A stretch of 64,000 bases of DNA from Haematobia irritans (lineage: Eukaryota; Arthropoda; Insecta; Diptera; Muscidae), in assembly GCF_050003625.1 (NCBI RefSeq), contig NC_134398.1, forward strand, positions 18,798,997 to 18,862,996, read 5' to 3'. Numbering within the stretch: position 1 is the stretch's first letter; each line of letters starts with the position of its first letter. A program made the translations under genes and the position numbers. The notes under the pieces were generated by a model, which made no database searches, was not told the DNA's origin, and worked only from the letters and a program-made list of their open reading frames with translations. Of the stretch, positions 34,029 to 45,467 are shown piece after piece.

Positions 34029-34479
34029 ATCGAATGGACAGGTGTGATTGATATTGGAAGCTGGTCGAATTATCTGGACCCATATTATTCTCCAAAACAT
34101 GAAACGTGAAGGGTTCTTTAAAAATTTGCAAAAATCCGTAGTATCATTATACATAAATGGCCGATAGCCATTACCTTTCTGAAACAATTGGGCATTTATC
34201 TAAAATCCATAAAAAATACATATTAGTTAATTATTATTTTTTTAATAACTACTACAACTAACAAACCGAAACATTAGTAACTGGAAGCTGATGTAAAACA
34301 ACATGCACATTTAATGCAACTTTATAGCGATTAATGGCCTTAAGACGACATGTCTTAAATGTTGCAAATGGTTTATCAAATTCCTCACATTTTAAATTAG
34401 TCCATTTCACACTGAATCCCAGTGCCACATCATAGTAGAAAAGAAACAGTAAAACAAAATTAAATATGTTCGTTTCCAT
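34029..34479 (-). CDS. DUF1091 gene D, exons 1 and 2 (no exon 3 nearby)
   Basis: Exon 1 is 34479-34267 (213 nt) and exon 2 is 34199-34029 (171 nt), the same lengths as gene A, joined in phase 0 across a 67-bp intron (GTTTGT donor, TTTTAG acceptor). Residues 1-21 form a signal peptide (METNIFNFVLLFLFYYDVAL). The mature part begins FSVKWTNLKCEEFDKPFATF and has the four family cysteines, YRPFMYNDTTDFC and NINHTCPFD. The frame is fully open. Downstream of the GTAAGT donor a SINE has inserted and no exon 3 occurs before the repeats at 33.5 kb. The nearest intact exon 3 is 24422-24571. It is either a truncated gene or one with a greatly enlarged intron 2. A secreted, possibly lipid-binding product is inferred from the family. 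Confidence 0.8.
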
Positions 34480-34675
34480 TTTATTTTGAAACTACTATTG
34501 TACTACTGCAATGCACAAAAAACCAAAGAATTTTGAAATAATTTTTAGAAACCCTAGTTGACTCTATATTATTTGATGCCTATTTTTTGTTTTAATTTAA
34601 ATCCATTAATTTCATTGCAAAACCATTACCGTACAATAAAAATTATTTTAAAGCAATTTCAATAAAAAGAAAAAC
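34480..34675. other. Upstream region of DUF1091 gene D
   Basis: AT-rich unique sequence that should include the promoter and 5' UTR. No motif can be supported. Confidence 0.4.
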
Positions 34676-34975
34676 AGGTAAGGAAAGTCTAACGTCGGGT
34701 GGGGCCGACTATATTATACCCTTCACCTCTATGTATACCAACATCGTGTCATTTAACCCATAAATCTATATTTTGCACAGAGATTTGATAAAAAGAAACG
34801 TTGGTAGCGTCCTGTTAGACGTGTGAGTCACTGTATGGGGGCTTTGTCTAGTTCTGAGCCGATTTTGATAAAATTTGGTACATATTACTAAAATTTTAAT
34901 TGAATTTTCAGTGCAAAACATCAACATTTTCGAAATAAACCTTTTGCCTTCGTTGTCATATGAATCTAAATCGCC
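34676..34975 (+). repeat. Superfamily 1 terminal GC-hairpin module, diverged, truncated
   Basis: Begins acaggtaaggaaagtctaac, then gtcgggtggggccgac and tatattatacccttcacctc. It is followed by one superfamily 1-like monomer before abrupt passage to superfamily 2 monomers at 34976. Confidence 0.75.
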
Positions 34976-36706
34976 TCAAAGAGAAGCAAATTTCATCCGA
35001 TCGGGCTGAAAGTTGGTACATGGTGTTTGTTGGACTCTAACAACCATGCAAAAATTGGTCCACATCGGTCCATAATTATATATAGCCCCCCTATAAACCG
35101 ATCCCCAAATTTGGACTGCGGAGCCTCTAAGAGAAGAAAATTTCATCAGATCCGGCTGAAATTTGGTCCATATCAGTCCATAATCACATATATAGCCCCC
35201 ATATAAACCGATCCCCCGATTTGGTTTTGGAGCCTCTTGGAGGAGCAAATTTCATCCGATCCGGCTGAAATTTAGTTCGTGGTGTAAGTATATGGTCTCT
35301 TACAACTATGCATAAATTGGTGCACAACGGTCAATAATTATATATAGTCCCCATAAAAACCGATCCCCCGATTTGGCTTGTGGTGCCTCTAAGAGAAGCA
35401 AATTTCAACCGATCCGTCTGAAATTTGTTACATGGTGTTAGTATATGGTCTCTAATGACCATGCAAAAATTGACCCACATCGGTCCATAATTATATGTGG
35501 CCCCCATATAAACCGATTCCGATCAATTATGCATAAATTGGTCCACAACGGTCAATAATTATATATAGCCCCCATATAAACCGATCGCAAAATTTGGCTT
35601 GCGGATCCTCTAAGAAAAGCAAAAGTCATCTGATCGGGCTGATATTTGGTACATGGTGTTAGTACACACAAACATTTTTATACCCTCCATCATAGGATGG
35701 GGGTATATTAACTTTGTCATTTCGTTTGTAACACATCGAAATATTGCTCTAAGACCCCATAAGGTATATATATTCTGGGTCGTGGTGAAATTCTGAGTCG
35801 ATCTAAGCATTTCCGTCCGTCCGTCCGTCTGTTGAAATCACGCTAACTTCCGCACGAAACAAGCTATCGACTTGAAACTTGGCACAAGTAGTTGTTATCG
35901 ATGTTATCGAAAATGGGCCATATCGGTCCACTTTTACGTATAGCCCCCATATAAAGGGACCCTCAGATTTGGCTTGTGGAGCCTCTAACAGAAGCATATT
36001 TCATCCGATCCGGCTGAAATTTGGTACATGGTGTTGGTATATGGTATCTAACAACCATGCAAAAATTGGTCCATATCGGTCCATAATTATATATAGCCCC
36101 CATATAAACCGATCCCCAGATTTGGCTTGCGGAGCCTAAAAGAGAAGCAAATTTCATCCGATCCAGCTGAAATTTAGTACATGGTGTTGGTATATGGTCT
36201 CTAACAACCGTGCAAAAACTGGTTCACATCGGTCCATAATTATATATAGCCCCCATATAAACCGATCCCCCGATTTGGCTTGCGGAGCCTCTAAGAGAAG
36301 CAAATTTCATCCGATCCAGCTGAAATTTGGTACATGGTGTTAGTATATGGTCTCTAACAACCGTGCAAAAATTGGTCCACATCGGTCTATAATTATATAT
36401 AGCCCCCATATAAACCGATCCCCCGATTTGGCTTGTGGTGCCTCTAAGAGAAGCAAATTTCAACCGATCCGTCTGAAATTTGGTACATGGTGTTAGTATA
36501 TGGTCTCTAATGACCATGCAAAAATTGACCCACATCGGTCCATAATTATATGTAGCCCCCATATAAACCGATTCCGATCAACTATGCATAAATTGGTCCA
36601 CAACGGTCAATAATTATATATAGCCCCCATATAAACCGATCCCCAAATTTGGCTTGCCGATCGGGCTGATATTTGGTACATGGTGTTAGTACACACAAAT
36701 TTTTTT
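34976..36706 (+). repeat. Superfamily 2 monomers and a nested superfamily 2 start
   Basis: 153-bp monomers (gcggagcctctaagagaagc) fill 34976-35678. A terminal hairpin (taccctccatcataggatgg) and leader start at 35679 and lead into monomers to 36706. Anchors agcccccata at 36248 and 36401 are exactly 153 bp apart. Blocks 35390-35660 and 36440-36690 are near-duplicates of each other. Confidence 0.88.
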
Positions 36707-38881
36707 TATACCCTCCACCATAGGATGGGGGTATATTAACTTTGTCATTCCGTTTGTAACACATCGAAATATTGCCCTAAGACCCCATAAAGTATATATA
36801 TTCTGGGTCGTGGTGAAATTCTGAGTCGATCTAAGCATGTCCGTCCATCCGTCCGTCTGTCCGTCTGTCCGGCTGTCCGTCCGTCTGTGGAAATCACGCT
36901 AACTTCCGAACGAAACTAGCTATCGACTTGAAACTTGGCACAAGTAGTTGTTATTGATGTAGGTCGGATGGTATTGAAAATGGGCCATATCGGCCCACGT
37001 TTACGTATAGCCCCCATATAAACCGATCCCCAAATCTGGTTTGCGGAGCCTTCCGGAGCAGCAAAATTCATCCGATCCGGTTGAAATTTGGTACGTGTTC
37101 TAAGTATACGGTCTCTAACAACCATGCAAAAATTGGTCCATATCGGTCTATAATTATATATAGCCCCCATATAAACCGATCCCCAGATTTGACCTCCGGA
37201 GCCTCTTGGAGGGGCAAAATTCATCCGATCCGTTTGAAAGTTGGTACCTGATGTTAGTATACGGTCTCTAACAAGCATGCAACAATTGGTCCATATCGGT
37301 CCATAAATATATATAGCTCCCATATAAACCGATCGCCAGATTTGACCTCCGGAGCCTCTTGGAGGAGCAAACTTCATCCTACCCGATTGAAATTTGGTAC
37401 GTGGTGTTGGTATATGGTCTCTAACAACCATGCAAAAACTGGTCCATATCGGTCCATAATTATATATAGCTCCCATATAAACCGATCCCCAGATTTGACC
37501 TCCGGAGCCTCTTGGAGGGGCAAAATTCATCCGATCCGTTTGAAATTGGGTACCTGATATTAATATACGGTATCTAACAAGCATGCAAAAATTGGTCCAT
37601 ATCGGTCCATAATTATATATAGCTCCCATATAAACCGATCCCCAGATTTGAACTCTGGAGCCTCTTGGATGAGCAAAATTCATCCGATCCAATTGAAATT
37701 TAGTACGTGGTGTTAGTATATAGTCTCTAACAACCATGCAAAAATTGGTCCATATCGGTCCATAATTATATATAGCTCCCATATAAACCGATCCCCAGAT
37801 TTGACCTCCGGAGCCTCTTGGAGGGGCAAAATTCATCCGATCCGTTTGAAATTGGGTACCTGATGTTAGTATACGGTCTCTAACAAGCATGCAAAAATTG
37901 GTCCATATCGGTCCATAATTATATATAGCTCCCATATAAACCGATCTCCAGATTTGAACTCTGGAGCCTCTTGGATGAGCAAAATTCATCCGATCCAATT
38001 GAAATTTAGTACGTGGTGTTAGTATATGGTCTCTAACAAGCATGCAAAAATTGGTCCATATCGGTCCATAATTATATATAGCTTCCATATAAACCGATCC
38101 CCAGATTTGACCTCCGGAGCCTCTTGGAGGAGCAAAAGTCATCCGATGCGGTTGAAATTTGGTACATATCGTTAGTATATGGCCTCTAACAGCCATGTAA
38201 AAATTGTCAAATTTTATTACTATAGAAAGTTTTGTCAAAATTTCATTTCTATAGAAAGTTTTGTAAAAAGTTTATTTCTATAGCAATGTTTGCCAACATT
38301 TTATTTCCATAGAAAATTTTGTCAAAATTTTATTTCTATAGAAAATTTTGTAAAAAATTTATTTCTGTAGAAAATTTTGTCAACATTTTATTTCTATAGA
38401 ACATTTTGTCAACATTTTATTTCTATAGAAAATTTTGTCAACATTTTATTTCTATAGAAAATTTTGTCAAAATTTTATTGCTATAGAAAATTTTGTCAAC
38501 ATTTTACTTCCATAGAAAATTTTGTCAACATTTTATTTCTATAGAAAATTTGTCAAGTTTTTATTTCTATAGAAAATTTTGTCAAAATTTTATTTCTATA
38601 GAAAATTTTGTCAAAATTTTATTTCTATAGAAAATTTTGTCAAACTGAATTATATACGTATTTAATCGGCCTTTTTTTGTTTAATATATACCCCTTATGG
38701 ACTAACTTACAATTTAGAAGACAGTGTTAAAAAGTTTTACGATACCTTGCCATCGGCAAGTGTTATCGCAACCCAAGTAATTCGATTGTGGATGACAGCC
38801 TTTAGTAGAAGTTCCTACGCAATCCATGGTGGAGGGTACATAAGATTCGGCCTGGCCGAACTTACGGCCGTATATACTTGT
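36707..38881 (+). mobile_element. Superfamily 2 composite repeat, nearly complete forward copy
   Basis: Left hairpin (taccctccaccataggatgg) at 36707, leader with extended ccgtctgtccgtc, eight or nine 153-bp monomers to about 38197, reverse-oriented 29-bp monomers 38198-38642, and the terminal module 38643-38881 ending ttcggcctggccgaacttac. The monomers alternate between two variant types (cctccggagcctcttggagg and actctggagcctcttggatg), so a 306-bp higher-order unit is present at 37340-38050. A 440-codon open frame (minus strand 36916-38238) follows the period and is rejected as a gene. Confidence 0.9.
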
Positions 38882-39235
38882 TTTTTTTTGGATTTCAATC
38901 ACGAAAATCGCGGATTCAATCATTTTTTTAATTGAAATGTCTTCAATCACGAAAATAATAGTATCAATCACCCATTATGATTGAAAACCAACACGATTTT
39001 CAATTAAAAATTTAATTGACTTTTGTCACGGAATCAATTAATTGTGTGATTGAATCAATTAAAAACGTGATTGATTTTTTTTAACATAAAATTCAATCAC
39101 AGTTTTAATTGAAGCAATCAAAATTTTACTTAATTTCGCGACAAAAATCAATCAACTATTTGATTCATTCAATTAAATAATTAATTGAAATTTGCTATAA
39201 ATTTCATTCAAAAAATTTATATATTGCGCACCCAA
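38882..39235. repeat. AATTGATT/TCAATCAC-rich palindromic sequence
   Basis: Dense in aattgaa, ttgatt and caatcac words in both orientations. The same composition occurs at 49906-50084 and 51999-52110, where it flanks a superfamily 2 element. Probably an old repeat family. No coding capacity. Confidence 0.6.
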
Positions 39236-40256
39236 AATCGTATTTAGTTTTATTTGAACTAAAAGAAAATATGTGTTTCTTATTAAAAATATTCAATATT
39301 TTATTATTTTTTGAATTATGAAATAGACAAATAAATTTGGTTCTTCTCATTTGTGTGTTTTGTTCTAACATAACTTACACATACAATTACTATCAATAAC
39401 AATTATAGGGTGAACAAAAATAAACTATATAAATCATTGTCTTCCTTATCATAATAACCATGTCAGTATGTTCCTTCTAATATGTAGATGCGCCTAGATT
39501 TCCAATAAATCAGCAGCCTGTAAGCTAAATTAGCTTTTCTGAAAGTAAGCAGAATAATACGAATTTAATTTTGTTCAATTAAAAGTTAATTTTGTTAAAC
39601 ATTACCTGCATAGAATATCAAGTTCAATTCTTAGTTCCAGGTTGCAGATTTATAATCTTCTTTTGCAGTTGTAGTCTTTTAGCATAAAAAAGGTGTATTA
39701 AGGAGCTCGGTAATTTGATTCCTTTCCAAAATTTCCACAAATTGAAATCGTCTATTAAAATTTGTACCAATCAAAGACAAAAATAATGGGAAAGCAATGT
39801 AATATTTGGTATTATATTGATGATATTTTGCAAATTCTGGAAATAGGAAAAAAATATAAATGGAAAATACATATTTTTATTATTTTCGGATATTTTTCAT
39901 ATTTTTAAATCCAAACGAAAGAACTTTTTTACCATTACATAATTCAGCTCATTAGTTTATATATCCGATATACTGCTCTCTACTTGGGTTTAAACTGAAA
40001 AAGGCAGGTAAAACAAAAATGCAATTTTGTGCCAACGCTACTTCGCAACTTGAAGGTGAATCTTCCAACAAACCCATACCGCTCTTGGTTTTAAGAAAAC
40101 TAGGAGTGAAAAAAAAATTTATAATTTTTAAAGATCAATGCGGTACCCACCTTTTGATTGCAAACATATTCTTATATATTTGACAAAATTATGGAGTTGA
40201 TGGGATTGATTGGTCAATTCCGCGAAATAAAATTGGTCACTAAAAGAAATTAATAA
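39236..40256. other. Unique AT-rich sequence, no gene recognised
   Basis: About 1 kb with only very short frames. No known domain, tandem repeat or TIR pair was identified. One of the longest anonymous stretches of the window. Confidence 0.45.
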
Positions 40257-40578
40257 AAACAAGTAAGTAAAGTGTAAAGTCGGGCGGGGCCGACTATATT
40301 ATACCCTTCACCCCTATGTAGGCCACAATTTGTGTTACCATCTCAACTACTTCACATTTGCTGGAAGCTATATAAAGGAGACATTTTTTTTTTACTTCTA
40401 CAAAATCTCTGGAATTAAAATTTAAATCGGCTAACGCTATCCAGTTAATTGGAGGAAACTTCCATTGAAAATGGAACTAAAATGTGTAACAGTCTACCCT
40501 ATTTCCCCAACTCTGATGTACGTATATATGGGAGCTACATATAATCTGAACCGATTTTGACTAAATTTGACATGTATA

Positions 40579-41767
40579 CACCCTCACAAAAAATCGCCTC
40601 TGTAACATATACTCCCAAACATATTTTGCTTCAAGCATATACATTTTTGGGTATTGCCCAAACATTTATATGTTTGATCTCTTCCAATATATAATATGTT
40701 TGAAAGCATATTGGTCTAAACAATATATGTTTGGGTAGTCTAAGTTCCAAACATTTTGTATTTTTGCATCCAAATTCAATAATGTTGTCTTCCAAAAAAC
40801 AATATGTTATTATGTGAACATATAATATGTTTGGAAGCATTTTGCACCCAAAAATATTATATGCTTAAAAAAATCTCCCAAACAATATTGTGCTCAAAAT
40901 TTTATTTATTTATTTATATATTTACAATCATAATGAATTATGCAAATAAACAGGTAATATAGGTGCTAACAACATAGGTTTTCGACCTGAATGCTCAAAA
41001 TTTTGTTTCTGCCCAATTGTATATTCCCCCACATCTTTCTCACTTCCACGAGATTTTTTAGTTCTTAGCACCTTTTTCTGCAATACAAACATTGTAGAAG
41101 AAATTATTCAATTTTATGATTTTTTTTATTTTAATTTTACCTTTTGCCGGACGGGGATTCGAACAGCGGACCACACAGTTTGTAAGGATCAAAGAAGTAG
41201 CTGATCAATTGCCCAAGGAAAAATAAAATGTTAATTTTGTAATAACAAGCAACAACCAGCAACTTAATTCAATATCGCTCCCTGTTAAATAGCGCTCCAA
41301 GCTACTAAACACATATATGTTTATAGGCTATTTCTAAATTAATATATGTTTGCATCCAAGCATATTATATTTACAAACATTTTATGTCCCAAACATAATA
41401 TGTTCTAACATATTAACATATACAGTTTGTCAAGAAAGTGTTTTGACAATGGGATAAAAATTATGTTTTGTTCCAAAATTCAATATAATGAAATTTTAAA
41501 AAAATATTTTATTATGTATTTTGCAAAGTATACATACGTACACAGAATTAAAAATTTAATAAAATATTTAATATTTCAATTATTTCTAGAAGTTGAAATA
41601 GTTGGCAATGTCAAAAGACTTTCTTGACATACTGTATGTCCCAAACATATTATGCTAGTTTATGAACATTATATGCTTGCACTCAAAAATATTGTGTTTA
41701 AAAATTAGTGTTCCAAACATATAATGTTTATAGCCAAACATATGAAAAACCGTCTTTTTCATCCGTG
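40579..41767. mobile_element. TA-flanked element rich in AAACATATTATGTTT words
   Basis: Bounded by TA (40577-40578 and 41768-41769). Removing it rejoins a superfamily 1 monomer (gacatgta|gttagaataata). Ends are caccctcacaaaaaatcg and, inverted, cacggatgaaaaagacgg, so a weak terminal repeat. More than ten copies of a near-palindromic word like caaacatattatatgtttgg occur across both halves. A tRNA-like stretch (B-box-like gttcgaatcc, minus strand, near 41160) and the MITE at 41423-41634 lie inside. Confidence 0.7.
41423..41634 (-). mobile_element. 212-bp MITE, copy 2
   Basis: Reverse complement of the element at 33249-33460 with few differences and exactly equal length. Flanked by TA at 41421-41422 and 41635-41636. 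It is nested in the 40579-41767 element, so three insertion layers are visible here. Confidence 0.92.
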
Positions 41768-42964
41768 TAGTTAGAATAATAATTCTGCTATCTATGCGAA
41801 ATTTCACGTAAATGGCAGTATAATTTTTGCCCCCTGGTCATATGAGTGCAAATAGGACGGAAGATATATATGGGAGCCATATCTAAATCTGAACCGATTT
41901 CAACCAAATATATCTATATCTAACTTTTGACCATATTTGGCACATACAATAGTATCGTTAAAAGTACCGCTTGTGCAAAATTTTAAGTAAGTCAGGGAAA
42001 AACTCTGGCTTTTGAGACCATATAAGTCCAAATCGGACGAAAGATATGTATGGGAACTATATTTAAATCTGAACCGATTTTAACCAAATTTGGCACACGT
42101 AACGACACCGTTAAACCTACCTCTCGTGTAAAATGTGAAGCAAGTCAGGCCAAAACTCTGGCTTTTGAGGTCATATAAGTGCAAATCGGACGAATGATAT
42201 ATATGGGAGCTATATCTAAATATGAACTGATTTCAATCAAATTTACCAAGCATTGGTAGAATGCCAACTCTACTCTCTGTGCAAAATTTCACGAAAATCG
42301 GTAGTAAACTTTGGCCTCTGTTGCCATATGAGTCTAAATCGGACGAAAGATATATATGGGAGCTATATCTAAATCTGAACCGATTTGGATAATATTTTGC
42401 AAGTTTTTCGAGACTCATAAAATATTCGGATATACGGAGTTTAAAGGACATCGGTTGATAAATACGCCAATTATAACCAGATCGGTGATAAATATATATG
42501 ACAGCTACATATATCTAAATCTGAACCGATTTTTTCCAAAATCAATAGCGATCGTCTTTGTTCCCCAAAACGACCCTGCGCCAAATTTGAGGACGATCGG
42601 ACTTAAACTGCGACCTGTACTTTGCGCACAAAAATACATGAACAGACAGACGGACGGACAGACAGACAGATAGACAGACGGACATCGGTAAATCGACTCA
42701 GAATTTAATTCTAAGACGATCGGTATACTAAACGATGGGTATCAGACTTTACCTTTCACTTTCATGGCGTTGCATACAAATGCACAAACTTATTATCAGG
42801 GATCCGGAGCGGTCCATTTTTTTCGCTCCGCTCCGCTCCCGCTCCGGAGAAAAAAAAACGCTCCGCTCCGAAAAAAAAAAATCGCTCCGCTCCGCTCCAC
42901 GCTCCTCTTCGAGAAAATTATAGTACAAACATTGTATTATTTGTTCAATTGAGTTTTATTTTAT

Positions 42965-43615
42965 TTTGAAAAATCGGGCGGTACATATATGGGAGCTATA
43001 GCTAAATCTGAACCGATTTCGATGATTTTTTGCACATATAGTTAGTGCTATAGAAGGTTACATTTCGCCAACTTTGAGTAAGATCGGTTGATAAATAAGG
43101 GTTTTATGACCTAATTTGGCAAAATCGGGCGATACATATATATGGGACCTATATCTAAATCTGAACCGATTTCGATGAAATTTTCAGACTTAAAGGGTGA
43201 TACAGAAGATTATTTTACGACGATCGGTTAGTAAAAAAGTGCAACGTGACCCCATTTGTCGAAATCGGGCAATACATATATATGGGAGCTATATCTAAAT
43301 TGGATCCGATTTCTTCCAAAATCAATAACGTTCGTCCTTGTGCCCAAAAAAACTCCCTGTACCAAATTTCATCAAAATCGGTTAATAATTGCGACCGAAA
43401 TCCTGTGAACAACAAATACATGGACAGACGGACGGATGGACGGACGGACACCAAGCGCTAGATCGACTCAGTAGGTGATTCTTAGTCGATCGGTATATAT
43501 TTTATGGGGTCTAAAATCAAGAAATATTGATTTTAGACCCCATAAAATATATACCGGCACATTTTTTGGCAGATCAAACTTATTATACTCTAACCACTAT
43601 GTGGTTTAGGGTATA
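42965..43615 (-). repeat. Superfamily 1-type monomers inside the hAT-like element
   Basis: Monomers with gggagctatatctaaa(t/t)tgg, the leader with cggacggatggacggacgga, and a diverged palindromic head tatactctaaccactatgtg near 43580-43612. A perfect 30-bp inverted repeat interrupts the leader at 43491-43556. Confidence 0.8.
43491..43556. repeat. Perfect 30-bp inverted repeat with 6-base loop
   Basis: Left arm 43491-43520 begins cggtatatattttatggggt and right arm 43527-43556 is its exact complement. The loop is gaaata. The arm sequence is the normal superfamily leader (gatcggtatatattttatgg), so one copy was inverted and joined. A single arm recurs at 57863-57897. Confidence 0.95.
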
Positions 43616-43925
43616 ATGACTTTAAAACAATGTGTTGAAACATTTTATTAATTTTGAAGATTTTTTCAGAAATATTAAATCCATTTTGACTTCATTAAAA
43701 CGAAATTTTCATTCATGTTAGGATACACATTTTTATGTCGAATCACTTAGCTATAAGGATAAACAGACTTCATTGAAAAGTTTAGAGACTTTTAGACAAG
43801 GAAAAACTTTTTTTCAGAGAAATACGTCTTCTATTCTAAGCAAAATTCGTATTTTAAGCAGGTGAAATATTTGGCCTCCCGACAATATTCTTTGCGGTGC
43901 ACCATCTACTATTTAATATGTGATA
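43616..43925. mobile_element. Fragment of the CACTGAAAA-ended element
   Basis: Shares blocks with 11651-12276 and 48427-49012 in the orientation of 48427 (ttcattcatgttaggataca, agagaaatacgtcttctatt, cgacaatattctttg). Terminal repeats are absent, so it is a partial copy. Confidence 0.65.
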
Positions 43926-43984
43926 GAAACCAAATTTATGAAAATGGACCAAAATGGACCAAATTCTGTTTGGTCTGACCATCG

Positions 43985-45250
43985 GACCAAATTTCATTTC
44001 ATTTATTTATTTATGTCTATGGATTACATAACCCTTACAGACTACGCATAACATTTCATTAAAATTAAAAAGTAAAGTAAATAATAAAAAAATGTAAATA
44101 CAATAACCTTTAATGTATTAGGGAGTATAGCAAATTTTTCAATTTATACTTAGTAAAAGTAAAATCTAAGAACTCATTATAAGTGTTAAAAAGTCTCATT
44201 GCCTTAGTTAATGGCTCATTTGTAGCATAAGAAGTAGAATGTGTATTTATATGAAAAGGGTAATAGTACCGAAGAGAACGAGGTGGCGTATTGAAATTAA
44301 TAAGATGCAAAAGTTCTGGACAATCAATAGAAGAACTTACAATTCCTTGCAAGACTACCAACGAATCAATCTCTCTACGAGAGCGCAAAGACTGCAACGA
44401 AATCAATGCACATCTACTCACATACGATGGCATTGGATATGAAAAATTAAGGGATTTCAAAGCAAATTTGACGAATTTCTTCTGAACACTTTCAATGCGA
44501 TTAATATGCTTCAAAGCATTAGGGCTCCAAACAAATGAACAGTACTCTAACTTAGAACGAACATAAGCACAATACAAGTTCTTCTTGGTATACGGGTCAG
44601 CAAACTCATCAGCATTCCTTCGAATAAAATATAGACTAGAATACGATCTAGGAATAATATAATTCAAGTGATCCGAAAAATTCAATTTAGAATCAAAAAC
44701 AACTCCTAAATCCAATTTTCCATTCACAGATTCTAACAATTGGTTACATATAGTATAATCAGATATAACGACATCCCTACATCTATGAAATACTATATTC
44801 TGGCATTTTTAAGATTAAGTGGAAGCCCATTAACCAATGTCCAGAAAGACAATCTATCAAGATCCTCCTGCAATTTAATTACATCAACAGAGTTCCTTAT
44901 GCAACTAAAAATTTTTAAATCATCTGCGTACAGTAGATAATTGGAATGGAGAAAACAATTAGAGACATCATTAATATAAATATTAAAAAGTAACGGCCCA
45001 AGGACACTTCCCTGTGGTATTCCAGACTTCAGAACATAAGACTGGGAATAGCAACCTTCACAGTCTACAACACACATTCGGGATGACAAATAAGACCTTA
45101 ACCAACACAACAATTCATATTGAAAACCAATTTTAGATAATTTATGTAATAGGAGATTATGAGGAACTTTATCAAAAGCCTTAGCAAAATCAGTACATAT
45201 CACATCAATTAGACGCCCTTTTTCAAAATTCGAAATGCAAAACTGTGTGA
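43985..45250 (-). mobile_element. 5'-truncated jockey-like non-LTR retrotransposon
   Basis: On the minus strand, reverse transcriptase sequence enters at about 45250 already inside the palm and runs to a stop at 44110. A short 3' tail of tttatttat-type repeats ends near 43985. The 5' truncation is typical of LINE insertion. The insertion is internal to the hAT-like element. Confidence 0.88.
44110..45250 (-). pseudogene. LINE reverse transcriptase (jockey/BS-like), truncated, one frameshift
   Basis: The first reading segment (from 45250 to 44793) contains RT motif A (TDFAKAFDKVPHNLLLHKL), motif B (SGIPQGSVLGPLLFNIYIND), motif C (YADDLKIF) and LPLNLK. Loss of one A in an A-run near 44813 shifts the frame to an early TAG. 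The next frame continues C-QNIVFHRCRDVVISDYTIC and LGVVFDSKLNFSDHL, then the thumb-like region with YVRSKLEYCSFVWSPNALKH and INRIESVQKKFVKFALKSL, to the stop at 44110. Endonuclease and N-terminal RT are missing. Apart from the single frameshift the coding sequence is well preserved, so it is young. Family assignment is from motif context. Confidence 0.9.
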
Positions 45251-45285
45251 AAACCTCTTCTCTACAGACGTAGAGAAGAGGTTTT
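45250..45285. repeat. 15-bp perfect hairpin at the LINE 5' break
   Basis: aaaacctcttctcta (45250-45264) is followed after cagacg by tagagaagaggtttt (45271-45285). It lies exactly where recognisable RT sequence ends, so the second arm may be a snap-back product of target-primed reverse transcription. Confidence 0.9.
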
Positions 45286-45467
45286 GTTATATTTGTAATG
45301 TGTGTGTGTATGTTTATGTTTGCAACAACCTCCATCGACATCAGTCCGTGGTATACCTACGAATATTCTTACTCAGATCTAGTGTTACCTAATTTCGCTT
45401 TTTTCCCCTTTATTGTATAATAAATGAATATGCGCACATTTTTCAACCAAAATTTAAACTATCCATA
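45286..45467. other. Flank of the LINE, nothing recognised
   Basis: Short TG-rich (tgtgtgtgtatgt) and AT-rich sequence of unknown origin inside the hAT-like element. Confidence 0.4.

Larger units (their letters stand above)
40257..42796 (-). repeat. Superfamily 1 element, interrupted by a TIR element
   Basis: Starts with the GC-hairpin module (gtcgggcggggccgac, tatattatacccttcacccc). It continues in diverged 153-bp monomers at 41765-42540, and ends with a leader and the palindromic head, which is split by the hAT-like element: its remaining part is at 49465-49499 (accctgtaccacagtagtgg). An element at 40579-41767 interrupts it at a TA. Confidence 0.85.

Noticed and set aside
36916..38238. A 440-codon open frame with repeated MGAIYNYGPIWTNFCM-type units on the minus strand
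   Set aside because: The monomer is 153 bp, exactly 51 codons, so any stop-free frame stays open over the array. Other strands and frames of sister copies are equally open, and the array is non-coding elsewhere.
43193..43215. A third transposon end with aaagggtgatacag
   Set aside because: No matching inverted end or TA-bounded partner was found nearby, and the similarity is limited to about 12 bases.
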